This document shows positions 35,819-45,306 of a stretch of DNA of 64,000 bases, piece after piece. The notes under the pieces are model-generated. The model was not told the origin of the DNA. It saw only the letters and a program-made list of their open reading frames with translations, and made no database searches. The translations under genes and the position numbers were made by a program. The stretch spans positions 1 to 64,000 of the forward strand of contig JBFWMB010000001.1 in the NCBI GenBank assembly GCA_050251815.1, read 5' to 3'. This DNA is from GWE2-40-63 sp050251815 (GTDB lineage Bacteria; Bacteroidota; Bacteroidia; Bacteroidales; SZUA-534). The first letter of the stretch is position 1. Every line of letters starts with the position of its first letter.

Positions 35819-37693
35819 ATGAAACAACTTGCCCTTATTATCCTTAGCCTGTTTGTCGGCTCACTGGCCGCACAGGAACTCCCCGAAAAAGCGGTAAAAA
35901 CCGAAGTAACTCAGGTAAGCGTTTTTATCGACGGGGCGCAACTGGTTCGCCGCAAAGCCGTGAGCGTACCTGCCGGAAAAACCCGGCTGAAATTTGAGAT
36001 GCTCTCCCCCTTTATCGATGCACAAAGCGTGCAGGTAAAAGCCGAAGGAGCCCTAACCGTGTTAAACGTAAACCATCAGCAGAACTACCTGAACAAAGCC
36101 GAGAAATCGAAAGAAACCAGCCGGCTGCAGGAGGCCATCGAAGCCCTGAACCAAAAAATAAACCTGGAACAAACCTACCTGGCTATTCTTAGCGAAGAAC
36201 TGGCCTTTTTGCTCGAAAACCGCGACCTGAGCGGTAAAAACGAAGCAGTGAGCCTGCTTACCCTGCAACAAACCGCCGACTTTTTTGGCAAGCGCTATAC
36301 GGCTTTAAAACTTAAAGAGATTGAACACAATCGTACCATAAGCGAACTATCGCGGCAACGCAACGACCTCCAGAAACAACTGAACACCCTGACCAACAAA
36401 AAGGAATTTCCCAGCGGCGAAATCTATGTTACTGTTGACGCTCCTGCCGCGGTAAATGCGGTATTTGAGCTCACTTACCTGGTAGGCAATGCAGGCTGGT
36501 ACCCCAGCTACGATATCAGGGCAAAAAACATCGATGAGCCGGTGCAACTGGCTTACAAAGCCCATGTAAAACAAGACACCAAAACCGACTGGAACAACGT
36601 AAGCCTGAAATTATCGTCGGCCAATCCCAATGTATCGGGTGTGGCGCCCAAACTCAAGCCTTACTTCCTGAATTACAATACCCGTCCGCCCAGCTATAAA
36701 ATTACCTCTAATACCGTAAGTGGCCGGGTACTCGATAACAACCACGAGCCCCTGCCCGGTGCTACCGTAATGGTGCAGGGAACCACCATCGGGGCGGTTA
36801 CCGATATCGACGGCAACTACCGCATAACCATTCCCCAACACGCCGAATACCTGGTTTATTCTTTTATTGGTTTCGAAACCCAGACCCTACCCATTCAGGG
36901 AAGCAGTATGCATGTGGTGCTGCAACCCTCGCAGATGCAACTGGACGAGGTGGTGGTTATGGGCTATGGTGTGGAAGAACGGGCGCTTTCGCGACAGCTT
37001 CAGGGAAAAGCCCCGGGCATATCGCTGTCGGGTAAAAGGGCTGTAAGCAGCAGTTTATCGCTGCCCACAGCACAAACCGAGAATCAGACTACCGTCGATT
37101 TCGAGGTAAAAGTGCCCTATACCATCAAGAGCGATAACAAAAACTACACGGTCGATTTGGAAAGCTACCAGTTGCCGGCTGCCTTTCAGTACTTCAGCAT
37201 CCCAAAAATTGATAAGGATGCCTTCTTAATTGCCTACCTGGTCGATTGGGAAAAATACAACTTACTTGAAGGCGAAGCCAATGTCTTTTTTGAAGACACC
37301 TACGTGGGCAAGACCCTGCTCGACGTACGCTACGCCAGCGATACACTGGAGCTGTCGCTGGGGCGCGACAAGCAGGTGAGCCTTCAGCGCGAAAAAGTTA
37401 AAGACCTGAGCACCCGGCAATTCATCGGCAATAAAAAGGAAGAAAGCCGAGCCTGGAAAATAAGCGTGCGGAACAACAAGAGCCAGTCGGTAAAAATGAC
37501 GGTACTCGACCAGGTTCCCGTATCAACCAATCAGGAAATCGAAGTACAGTTACAAACCATTTCGGGCGGAAAACTGGATACCGAAACAGGCGAAGTAAAA
37601 TGGGAATTTGAACTCGAACCCGGTGAACAAAAGGTGTTCGACTTAAAATATGTGGTTAAGTTTCCCAAACAAAAAAACCTGATTGTGGAGTAA
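35819..37693 (+). CDS. DUF4139 / mucoidy-inhibitor-A-like protein with inserted SusC-like segment
   Basis: A 624-residue exported protein (signal peptide MKQLALIILSLFVGSLAAQ). A DUF4140 N-terminal domain (about 25-95) and coiled coil (about 95-195) precede a DUF4139 beta domain that is split in two. Between its halves, residues about 298-402 carry a carboxypeptidase-regulatory-like domain (GRVLDNNHEPLPGATVMVQG), then LDEVVVMGYGVEE and LQGKAPGI. These match the N-terminal extension, TonB-box-like region and first plug motif of SusC transporters. DUF4139 resumes (NQTTVDFEVKVPYTIKSD) to the C-terminus. The family's function is not established. A start at 35792 is possible, but the signal peptide favours 35819. 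Confidence 0.8.
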   Translation: MKQLALIILSLFVGSLAAQELPEKAVKTEVTQVSVFIDGAQLVRRKAVSVPAGKTRLKFEMLSPFIDAQSVQVKAEGALTVLNVNHQQNYLNKAEKSKETSRLQEAIEALNQKINLEQTYLAILSEELAFLLENRDLSGKNEAVSLLTLQQTADFFGKRYTALKLKEIEHNRTISELSRQRNDLQKQLNTLTNKKEFPSGEIYVTVDAPAAVNAVFELTYLVGNAGWYPSYDIRAKNIDEPVQLAYKAHVKQDTKTDWNNVSLKLSSANPNVSGVAPKLKPYFLNYNTRPPSYKITSNTVSGRVLDNNHEPLPGATVMVQGTTIGAVTDIDGNYRITIPQHAEYLVYSFIGFETQTLPIQGSSMHVVLQPSQMQLDEVVVMGYGVEERALSRQLQGKAPGISLSGKRAVSSSLSLPTAQTENQTTVDFEVKVPYTIKSDNKNYTVDLESYQLPAAFQYFSIPKIDKDAFLIAYLVDWEKYNLLEGEANVFFEDTYVGKTLLDVRYASDTLELSLGRDKQVSLQREKVKDLSTRQFIGNKKEESRAWKISVRNNKSQSVKMTVLDQVPVSTNQEIEVQLQTISGGKLDTETGEVKWEFELEPGEQKVFDLKYVVKFPKQKNLIVE

Positions 37694-37808
37694 ACCCGCT
37701 TTAGAAACAAGACGCTACTACTGGGCAGAGGCTGTATTCCGGCTTTGGCAAGGAGCTTTCGGTATTTTTTGCTATACTTGTGTTTTGTTAATCACTAACG
37801 CATTTAGC

Positions 37809-40631
37809 ATGAAGAAAACAGGACTCCTGCTGCTGCTTGCAGCCTTTTGCCTTACGGCTTTCAGCCAGAAACAGGTATTATCGACCAGCGACTTTGCCGG
37901 ATGGAAACGCATTGAAGACCGACAAATCTCCCAACGCGGCGCTTACGTAATGTATGAGCTTAACGCGCAAAAAGGCGACGGACAAGTCATCATTTACCAG
38001 GTTCAAAGTAAAACCAACGACACCGTTCCTTTGGCGCATCAGGCAAAGTTTGCACCCAACGAAAACTTTGTTGCCCTGAAACTCACCACCCCAACCGACA
38101 GCATCCGTAAATTAAAACTGGCCAAAACAGCCAAAGACAAGATGCCTAAGGATTCGCTGGGCATCTATATTTTAAGCAACAAGAGCTGGCTAAAATACCC
38201 CGATCTTATATCGTTTCAAGTACCTAAAGAAAAAGGAAACTGGATGGCCGCTTTATTGAAACACCAGGAGCCCAAAGCCGATACAACGGCAGTTGCTGCC
38301 GACACCCTGGCACAACCTGAAAAAAAGGAAGACAAGCCTAAAAAGAAAAAAAGCCGGAAGAAGCCAGGCAAAGACAACAACTATTTATTGCTGATAAACC
38401 CGCTTAGCGGACAACAGCTGGTATTTAACCGGGTGGAGAGCTATGTGCTTTCAGACGAGGGAAACCGTCTTGCCCTGGTTTCGAAAATTAACGATACCGC
38501 AAAGGTCTTCGCACTGATTACCGTAAATACCGAAACAGTAGAAACCGATACCCTGGTACAGGATTCACTCAGCTTTAAAGCCCTCACCTTCGACAAGGCC
38601 GGCAGGCAACTGGCTTACCTGGCCAGTGCCGACACTGTAAAGCAAAAGACCTATGCCCTTTTTCTTTGTGAGCCCGGAAAAACAAGTCCGGCACGCCTTG
38701 TTGATACGCTGAACACAGGGCTTCCTAAGCAATGGGCTCCCAGCGAAAACGGAACACTGTATTTCTCCGACGATGCCACCAAACTTTACCTGGGGACTGC
38801 TCCCCGGCCAAAGGTTCCGCAAAAAGACACCCTACCCGACGATGAAAAAGCCAAACTCGATGTATGGAGCTGGACCGACCTCGAATTGCAACCCATGCAA
38901 CTCAAGAACCTTGAAAAAGATCTGAAACAAAACTACCTGGCCGTTTACCGCATTAAGGAAAAAAAACTGCTGCAACTGGCCGACACCCTGATTGAAAGCG
39001 TGCGCCTGGTAAACCAAAACAATGGCGAACTGGCGCTGGGCTTCGATAGCAAGCCTTATGCCCGGGCATCGTCGTGGACCGGCAAGCGCCTGATGGATGT
39101 TTACCTGCTGAACCTGAAAACCGGCGATAAAAAGCAGGTGCTGCGCGGGCAAAGCCTGGTACATCTGTCGCCAAACGGCAAATACGTGCTTTGGTACAAT
39201 GCCACCGACAGCAGCTACTACAGCCTCAACACCAAAACCGGTCAGCAGCTTGCACTTACCAAACACCTGCCGGTACTATTCTGCGACGAACTGCACGACA
39301 CTCCCAGCGATCCCTGGCCTTATGGCCTTGCCGGCTGGGCATCTGACGATGCTTATGTGCTGGTGTACGATCGCTTCGACATCTGGAAACTCGATCCCAG
39401 GGGAAAACAAGCTGCTGTAAACATTACAAACCATTGGGGACGAAAAAACAGCACCCGGCTCCGCTACCAAAAACTCGATCCCGATGAGGTATTTATTTCG
39501 GCTGAACAGGAAGTTATTCTGCAAGGCTTTAACGAAGAAACCTACGTCGAGGGATATTATGCAACCCGCTTGCAGCAGGCACAAAACCCCAGGGTATTAC
39601 TCGAAGGAAACTACATGCTGGGCAGTCTCGAAAAGGCCAAAGAAAGCGATCAGCTTATCTGGTCGGCCCAAACCCTAAGCCAGTACCCCGACATTAAACT
39701 CAGCAGACCCGATTTTAAAGCAGTTACCACCCTTTCACAAGCCAATCCGCAACAGGAAAAATACAATTGGGCCACGGTGGAACTGGTGCAGTGGAAAAGC
39801 TTTGCTAACGACACCTTGCGGGGACTGCTTTACAAACCCGAGGATTTCGATCCCGAAAAGAAATACCCGATGGTGGTTTATTTCTATGAACGCAGCTCTC
39901 AGGATATCAACCGGTATTACATTCCATCACCCAGCCGTTCCATTATAAACAAAACTTTTTATGCCAGTCGGGGTTACCTGGTATTTGTTCCCGACATTGT
40001 TTATACTACAGGGGCACCCGGACCCAACGCTTACGACGCCATAGTTAGCGGTACCCAGTACCTGATTAACCGTTTTCCCTTTGTGGATGCAGCAAAGATT
40101 GGTTTGCAGGGACAAAGCTGGGGTGGTTACCAAACGGCCTACCTGATTACCCGCACCGATATGTTTGCCGCAGCCATGGCCGGTGCCCCGGTCAGTAACA
40201 TGACCAGTGCTTATGGCGGCATTCGCTGGGGAAGCGGTATGAGCCGGATGTTCCAATACGAGCATACGCAAAGTCGTATCGGGGGAACACTGTGGGAAAA
40301 ACCCTGGCACTACATCGAGAACTCGCCCTTGTTTTATGCACCAAAGGTAAACACGCCCTTGCTGATGATGCACAACGACAACGACGGAGCAGTCCCCTGG
40401 TATCAGGGTATCGAGTATTTTGTAGCCTTACGCCGCCTCGATAAACCCGTTTGGTTATTGAACTACAATGGTATGGAGCACAATATTGAATCGAAATACT
40501 GGGCCAATCGCATGGATTTAAGCACCCGAATGCTTCAGTTTTTCGATCATTACCTAAAAGGAGCACCTGCACCCGAATGGATGCTGAAAGGAATTCCTGC
40601 TGTGGAAAAGGGACAAAAAACCGGGTATTAA
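37809..40631 (+). CDS. Exported S9-family (prolyl oligopeptidase type) serine peptidase
   Basis: A 940-residue peptidase with a signal peptide ending near residue 19. A beta-propeller-like region (about 40-650) contains a lysine-rich unstructured insert at about 171-189 (EKKEDKPKKKKSRKKPGK). The C-terminal alpha/beta-hydrolase has nucleophile Ser770 in GLQGQSWGGYQTAYL, an Asp in MHNDNDGAVPW and a His in NGMEHNI. It would hydrolyse peptides in the periplasm. The ATG at 37809 starts the signal peptide; longer frames overlap the upstream gene from a TTG. Codon use in this stretch is notably G+C-rich. Confidence 0.92.
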   Translation: MKKTGLLLLLAAFCLTAFSQKQVLSTSDFAGWKRIEDRQISQRGAYVMYELNAQKGDGQVIIYQVQSKTNDTVPLAHQAKFAPNENFVALKLTTPTDSIRKLKLAKTAKDKMPKDSLGIYILSNKSWLKYPDLISFQVPKEKGNWMAALLKHQEPKADTTAVAADTLAQPEKKEDKPKKKKSRKKPGKDNNYLLLINPLSGQQLVFNRVESYVLSDEGNRLALVSKINDTAKVFALITVNTETVETDTLVQDSLSFKALTFDKAGRQLAYLASADTVKQKTYALFLCEPGKTSPARLVDTLNTGLPKQWAPSENGTLYFSDDATKLYLGTAPRPKVPQKDTLPDDEKAKLDVWSWTDLELQPMQLKNLEKDLKQNYLAVYRIKEKKLLQLADTLIESVRLVNQNNGELALGFDSKPYARASSWTGKRLMDVYLLNLKTGDKKQVLRGQSLVHLSPNGKYVLWYNATDSSYYSLNTKTGQQLALTKHLPVLFCDELHDTPSDPWPYGLAGWASDDAYVLVYDRFDIWKLDPRGKQAAVNITNHWGRKNSTRLRYQKLDPDEVFISAEQEVILQGFNEETYVEGYYATRLQQAQNPRVLLEGNYMLGSLEKAKESDQLIWSAQTLSQYPDIKLSRPDFKAVTTLSQANPQQEKYNWATVELVQWKSFANDTLRGLLYKPEDFDPEKKYPMVVYFYERSSQDINRYYIPSPSRSIINKTFYASRGYLVFVPDIVYTTGAPGPNAYDAIVSGTQYLINRFPFVDAAKIGLQGQSWGGYQTAYLITRTDMFAAAMAGAPVSNMTSAYGGIRWGSGMSRMFQYEHTQSRIGGTLWEKPWHYIENSPLFYAPKVNTPLLMMHNDNDGAVPWYQGIEYFVALRRLDKPVWLLNYNGMEHNIESKYWANRMDLSTRMLQFFDHYLKGAPAPEWMLKGIPAVEKGQKTGY

Positions 40632-40730
40632 CCGGTTTAGCACTTTACACCAGACCGATAATTTGTAAAGCATACAAATTTAAATAGGTAATAAGGGCTT
40701 AGTTAATTATCTTTATCCGGCTTTAAGAGG

Positions 40731-40772
40731 GTAAACCCGCCAGCTATAGGAGCATATAGCAGACGGGTTTAC
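40731..40772 (+). repeat. Long imperfect hairpin just upstream of the SpoIIE-phosphatase gene
   Basis: GTAAACCCG (40731-40739) pairs perfectly with CGGGTTTAC (40764-40772). Inside it GCTATA (40743-40748) pairs with TATAGC (40755-40760) around a 6-nt loop, with two single mismatches between the helices. No T-run follows on either strand, so it does not look like a terminator. It ends 17 bp before the ATG. Confidence 0.7.
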
Positions 40773-40789
40773 CAAAAAGCAAAGCAGTA

Positions 40790-42244
40790 ATGGTAATACA
40801 ACTCTGGACACGACTTTCGAATTTTGGCATTGATCATTCGCTGAGCATGATTGCGGCCCGCAAGGCCATTTTGACCAACCAGCTGGCCTACATTACCTTT
40901 GTTGTAGTGTTTGGCATGAACATCGCTTTTATTTTTATCGAAAGTGTGTCGTTCGATGCCATTGGGCTGGCTAGTTCGCTGGTAATTTTAAGCACGCCGC
41001 TGTTAAACAAACTGGGTTACCATAAGGTGGCTGCCTTTATATTTGCCATTATGATGCCCATTTCCCTAACTCTGTTCAGCAGTGTAAACAAGACTCTGGT
41101 TCCCCCACCCATCCCACTCGAGGTTTATATTTTTCCCAAGGTTTTTTTACTCAGTTTTCTTATTATCCCGCTGGTAATTATCGACGCCAAAAGTAAATGG
41201 CTTCTGCCATTGGCCATTATGGTAAACCTGGCCTGTATTTACTGGGTCGACAGCCTGAATAAAAGCATGGGCGTGGGCCTCGATTTTTCGATGGTTTCCT
41301 TCGATTCCTTCAACCGATTGAATTATCTCATTATTTTCCCCATAATTATCCTGATTTCAGGTTTTATTTTCCTGAATCACATCAACAACAAGTCGGAAGA
41401 ACAAATACTGGCACAAAACAATAAACTGGAAAAAGCCAACCACAAGATAAATAAAATAAACAGCGACCTTACCAACAGCATTCAGTATGCCCAACGGATT
41501 CAAAACGCATTGTTGCCCGAAAAAGAGCACCTAAACCGATACTTTACCGACAGTTTTGTGTATTATAAACCCCGCGACATTGTGAGTGGTGATTTTTATT
41601 TCTTTAAAAAAACCAAAACGCAGGGAAAAAACTGTCTTGCGCTGGTATGCGCTGATTGTACCGGACATGGAGTTCCCGGTGGGTTTATGAGCATCTTAAG
41701 TATGTCGCACCTGAACGAAATTATTCGCGACGACCACTTTTGCAGTGCAGCTGATATCCTGAATCAGTTGCGCGAGCAAATTAAAGTAGCCTTGAACCAA
41801 ACCGGGAAGCCCGATGAACAACGCGATGGAATTGAACTATCGCTGATTCTTTACTATCCGGAACTGAAACAAATGGAATTTGCCGGAGCCCGAAGGCCTG
41901 TTTATCTGATAAAAAACAACAGCCTTCAGGTATTCAAAGGTGATAACATGCCCATTGGCATCTACCTGAATGAACGGGTTTTTACAAATACCACGCACCA
42001 GTTGGAAGGTGGTGAAATGATTTACCTGTTTACCGATGGCATCACCGACCAGGTGGATTCCAAAGGCAAACGTCTGATGACTACGAATCTGAAAAAGTGG
42101 CTCTTGCTGATAAACAATCAAAATGGCGCTAAACAACAAAAGGCTCTTGCTAACCAAATGAATCAATGGATGGAGATAGATTCCACCAACCCGGCAGAAC
42201 AAATTGACGACATGCTTTTAATCGGATTTCGGATACCGGGATAA
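40790..42244 (+). CDS. Membrane-bound SpoIIE-family protein phosphatase
   Basis: A 484-residue protein with about six transmembrane helices in residues 30-197, a coiled coil (about 203-240), and a cytoplasmic PP2C/SpoIIE domain (about 245-484). Metal-binding residues are Asp268 (SGDFYFF), Asp289 (CADCTGHGVPGGFMS) and the C-terminal LFTDGITDQ and IDDMLLIGF motifs. Such proteins dephosphorylate anti-sigma-factor antagonists or related phosphoproteins. No STAS or anti-sigma kinase gene adjoins it, so the target is unknown. A conspicuous hairpin sits in its leader. Confidence 0.9.
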   Translation: MVIQLWTRLSNFGIDHSLSMIAARKAILTNQLAYITFVVVFGMNIAFIFIESVSFDAIGLASSLVILSTPLLNKLGYHKVAAFIFAIMMPISLTLFSSVNKTLVPPPIPLEVYIFPKVFLLSFLIIPLVIIDAKSKWLLPLAIMVNLACIYWVDSLNKSMGVGLDFSMVSFDSFNRLNYLIIFPIIILISGFIFLNHINNKSEEQILAQNNKLEKANHKINKINSDLTNSIQYAQRIQNALLPEKEHLNRYFTDSFVYYKPRDIVSGDFYFFKKTKTQGKNCLALVCADCTGHGVPGGFMSILSMSHLNEIIRDDHFCSAADILNQLREQIKVALNQTGKPDEQRDGIELSLILYYPELKQMEFAGARRPVYLIKNNSLQVFKGDNMPIGIYLNERVFTNTTHQLEGGEMIYLFTDGITDQVDSKGKRLMTTNLKKWLLLINNQNGAKQQKALANQMNQWMEIDSTNPAEQIDDMLLIGFRIPG

Positions 42245-42336
42245 TTCTGTTTTTTATCAATGCCTACCGAATGAATCAAAACTGAATTGAAAGTTTGCCG
42301 GCGGTTTCTTTATTACCTATTATAAAACAAACTCAA

Positions 42337-43521
42337 TTATTCTACGTGAAGCACCAGCCCTTTTAAATACTCACTTTCGGGATGGTAAATGCTGATGGGA
42401 TGATCAGCCGGCTGTGTCAACTGATGCAGGATGCGTACCTTACGTCCGGCATTTACACTGGCAGCAAAAACCGACTTGCGGAACTCCTCGCGGCTTACCG
42501 CCTGCGAACAACTAAACGTAAATAAAATACCTCCCGACTTTATCTGTTCCAATGCTTTCTGGTTAATCTTTTTATAGCCCTGTAAGGCGTTGTGCAAGGC
42601 TTTCTGATGTTTGGCAAAAGCGGGCGGATCGAGAACAATCACATCGTAAGCTTCCTGCGTCTGATTAAAAAAATCGAAGGCATCCATGGCAAAACCCTCA
42701 TGGGGTGCATTACTACCAAAGTTCAATTCCACATTCTTGCGGGTGAGCTCAATGGCCTGTTTCGATGCATCGACCGAATGTACCAGTGTGGCCCCGGCTT
42801 TTAAGGCATAAACCGAAAAACCACCGGTATAACCAAATACATTGCACACTTTTTTACCGGATGAATAATCTGCCAGAAGTTTCCGGTTCTCCCGCTGATC
42901 GATAAAAAAACCAGTCTTTTGGCCCTGTTCCCAATCGATGGAAAAACGGTTGCCGTACTCCAGAACTTCATTTTGATCCGGTTCGCCAAGCAAATACGAG
43001 TCGTGGGGATCTAAACCGGCTTTAAAAGGCAGTGTTCCTTCGCTTTTGTTGTAAACAGCCGTTAGTTTGTCGGTTAACAATTGCTTTAAGAGCAAGGCCA
43101 GTTTTTCGCGCAACAAATACATGCCCACCGAATGGGCCTGCAGAACTGCTGTTCCGTTGTAATAATCCACAATTAAGCCGGGCAGCCCATCACCTTCGCC
43201 ATGAACGAGCCGAAAAACATTTATATCGGGCTTATCGAAAAAGCCCAACTGCTGGCGGAAGCTGATGGCCGCTTTTAGTTTATTTTTCCAGAAAATATCG
43301 TCGATGCGAACTTTTTCGAAACTGAAAATACGCACTGCAATGGAACCTACCTGGAAATGCCCCAAAGCCAGGAACTCGTTCTTGTTGTCGAGCACTTCCA
43401 CCACATCGCCTTCGGCAGGCTTTCGGCTCATTTCCTTTATGGCTCCCGAAAAAATCCAGGGATGTAACCTGCGGATGGATTGTTCCTTACCCGATTTTAA
43501 AATCACTTGAATCAGTTCCAT
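42337..43521 (-). CDS. RlmI/RlmK-like SAM-dependent 23S rRNA cytosine methyltransferase
   Basis: A 394-residue protein with an N-terminal PUA-type RNA-binding domain (about 1-75, RRLHPWIFSGAI) and a middle EEHEA-like region. A Rossmann methyltransferase follows, with a SAM motif in KKVCNVFGYTGGFSVYALKAG and the catalytic DPPAFAKHQKA motif. This is the organization of RlmI, which makes m5C1962 in 23S rRNA; the exact base is inferred. A Cys in LFTFSCSQ is typical of the family. The gene is followed by 35 bp then the exonuclease gene in the upstream direction of the same strand. Confidence 0.88.
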   Translation of the reverse strand: MELIQVILKSGKEQSIRRLHPWIFSGAIKEMSRKPAEGDVVEVLDNKNEFLALGHFQVGSIAVRIFSFEKVRIDDIFWKNKLKAAISFRQQLGFFDKPDINVFRLVHGEGDGLPGLIVDYYNGTAVLQAHSVGMYLLREKLALLLKQLLTDKLTAVYNKSEGTLPFKAGLDPHDSYLLGEPDQNEVLEYGNRFSIDWEQGQKTGFFIDQRENRKLLADYSSGKKVCNVFGYTGGFSVYALKAGATLVHSVDASKQAIELTRKNVELNFGSNAPHEGFAMDAFDFFNQTQEAYDVIVLDPPAFAKHQKALHNALQGYKKINQKALEQIKSGGILFTFSCSQAVSREEFRKSVFAASVNAGRKVRILHQLTQPADHPISIYHPESEYLKGLVLHVE

Positions 43522-43556
43522 GTGTTTACTGTGTTAAGCCGTTTGGTTATGTGTGG

Positions 43557-44138
43557 TTATGATGCCTGCTCAATCTCGAGCAGTCGGTTGTAAATTTCGA
43601 GCGAAACCCAGGCATCGGTGGCGGCATATTTAAGCTGCGCTTCGGTGAGTTGCTCGGCTTCCCAGTTTGATGTTTGCTGTGCTTTTGAGATGCGAAACCC
43701 CAGGAGCAGACCTGAAAGCTTTTTCAATCCAAAGTTTTCGATAGCAAAGTCTTTAACTTTTTCCTGAATCTCGACAAAACCACCGGGCTTGAAATTGGTA
43801 AGACAACGCAATGCCTTAATATCATCGTTAATGGCCACTCCTACTTTGGTGATGCCAGGATTGGCCAAAACATCGACCAGTTCGGCAGGTAAGCCCATTT
43901 TATTTATTCGGAAAAGAAAAGCTGACTTTTCGGTAGCTAATTGCAGCAGGGCCACCTGGTTTTTCTTTCCCTTGGCAAAGGTGGGCTTGGTCTCTGTATC
44001 GAAACCCAGCACCTTTTGCTTTAACAAATAAGGAAGAATCTTTTTAAGGTCGCGGGCGTAGTCGATTACCACAATTTCACCTTCGAAACCTTGCACAGGA
44101 AGCAGATTTAATTCTTCTTTTGAAATTGATTTATTCAT
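43557..44138 (-). CDS. DEDDy-type 3'-5' exonuclease (RNase D-like)
   Basis: A 193-residue exonuclease domain. Exo I is GFDTET (Asp47, Glu49), Exo II has Asp106 in VAINDDIKAL, and Exo III is YAATDAW (Tyr171, Asp175), so all four acidic residues and the Tyr are intact. It lacks the HRDC domains of RNase D and resembles the compact exonucleases common in Bacteroidota, acting on DNA or RNA 3' ends. The ATG at 44138 overlaps the upstream DUF5063 gene within ATGAATAA, indicating translational coupling. A longer frame exists upstream but lies inside the neighbouring gene. Confidence 0.88.
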   Translation of the reverse strand: MNKSISKEELNLLPVQGFEGEIVVIDYARDLKKILPYLLKQKVLGFDTETKPTFAKGKKNQVALLQLATEKSAFLFRINKMGLPAELVDVLANPGITKVGVAINDDIKALRCLTNFKPGGFVEIQEKVKDFAIENFGLKKLSGLLLGFRISKAQQTSNWEAEQLTEAQLKYAATDAWVSLEIYNRLLEIEQAS

Positions 44139-44754
44139 ACGTATCTTCACTTTCGCTTTGCAAGCCCAAATCGGACCAATCTTTTTTGCCCCAGTTTTCG
44201 GGATCAAAATCCGCTTCGCTGAGGGCATCGGTTTCGTTAAGGGAAACTCCGCCATACAACAGGTGATGCAAAACGCGGGTAATATTCATCAGACGCTGTC
44301 CCCAGAATTGTTTGAAATTGTTTTTGCACTCCCAAATGGCATCGTTCATAATTTCGGGAGTTCCCATATTATAAAGCGTAATGTAATCTTTCAAATCCTG
44401 GTAGATATCGGTAAAGCCTTCGGACAAGCTAATCATTTGCTGCGAATCGTTCAGGGCATCCCAAACCTCCTGGTACTCATCCACCCCTTTAAGCTTTTTT
44501 AACAGGGTAGTATGCACCGCTTCCCACTCTTCCTGAGTAACCGATTTATCAATCATATCGGGCATCTCGGGTTCTACGTCGGGAAGAATAATTGCTTTTA
44601 AATAAATCAGCGGCAGCAAACGGTGTGCTTTGTCGATAAAATCTTTTTGTGAGAGTAAGGCTACGCCGTCGAGCAGGTTGCAGTACTCAGCGGCCAGGGT
44701 GGTAAAACCAATTACGTTCTCAGAATAAACCCGGTTCTCAATATCGTGTTCCAT
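44131..44754 (-). CDS. DUF5063-domain protein
   Basis: A 207-residue, acidic, helical soluble protein without signal peptide. Its opening EHDIENRVYSENVIGFTTLAAEYCNLLD and WEAVHTTLLKKLKGVDEYQEVWD match the DUF5063 family, which in Bacteroidota is usually beside a 3'-5' exonuclease gene as here. Function is unknown. The coupling to the exonuclease gene by an 8-bp overlap suggests that the two proteins act together, for example as regulator or cofactor. The ATG at 44754 was preferred to a TTG six codons upstream. Confidence 0.75.
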   Translation of the reverse strand: MEHDIENRVYSENVIGFTTLAAEYCNLLDGVALLSQKDFIDKAHRLLPLIYLKAIILPDVEPEMPDMIDKSVTQEEWEAVHTTLLKKLKGVDEYQEVWDALNDSQQMISLSEGFTDIYQDLKDYITLYNMGTPEIMNDAIWECKNNFKQFWGQRLMNITRVLHHLLYGGVSLNETDALSEADFDPENWGKKDWSDLGLQSESEDTYE

Positions 44755-45306
44755 AAATAAAAATATGGGCAAAAGTAATAAACCTATCTTTATTAAGCAA
44801 CGAATGATTTATCTGTAGTATATGACATTGAGCAGCTAAAAAGCTATAATGTCCTTATTTTTATCGAAAAAGTCTTTTTAGTACCCTGAGCTGAGGGAAC
44901 AAATAGTTGGAGTTTATGGCAATTGTTTATTGTTGGTGTTAAAGGCCAATGTTTGGTTTGCTTCTTATTTTATGTTGTAGTTTACTATGACTAGTAAATT
45001 GAAGGTGTGAGTTTTCAATGAAACGCAAGCAAACCATTTCTATGTGGTTTAGCTATTAAGCCTTAGGCCTGTGGAAATGCAACGAATAATGCGCTTTGAT
45101 AATACCATAAAACCACCAAGAACCTAATGGCATAATTAATGCATTCTCTTTTTCTTTTGTGACCAAAAGAAACAAAAGTCTTGCAAAACCAACGAATTTC
45201 GATAAGTACTTCTGTGCATTCTGTTAATTCCCTAACTCAAGGTTATGAAGATTCGGGTTCGTCCTGAAACGGGGGTGTGAACGGTTGCAAAAGCCATTAT
45301 TCGGTT
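44755..45306. other. Intergenic region between recQ and the DUF5063 gene
   Basis: About 550 bp with no supportable gene or RNA. It contains a 9-bp inverted repeat, TTTCTTTTG/CAAAAGAAA (45151-45159/45164-45172), inside a run of similar purine/pyrimidine text. No terminator is seen after recQ. Confidence 0.45.

Noticed and set aside
45151..45172. Transcription terminator after the DUF5063 gene or recQ
   Set aside because: The inverted repeat is AT-rich and is not followed by a T-run in either useful direction, and both flanking genes lie on the minus strand at awkward distances.
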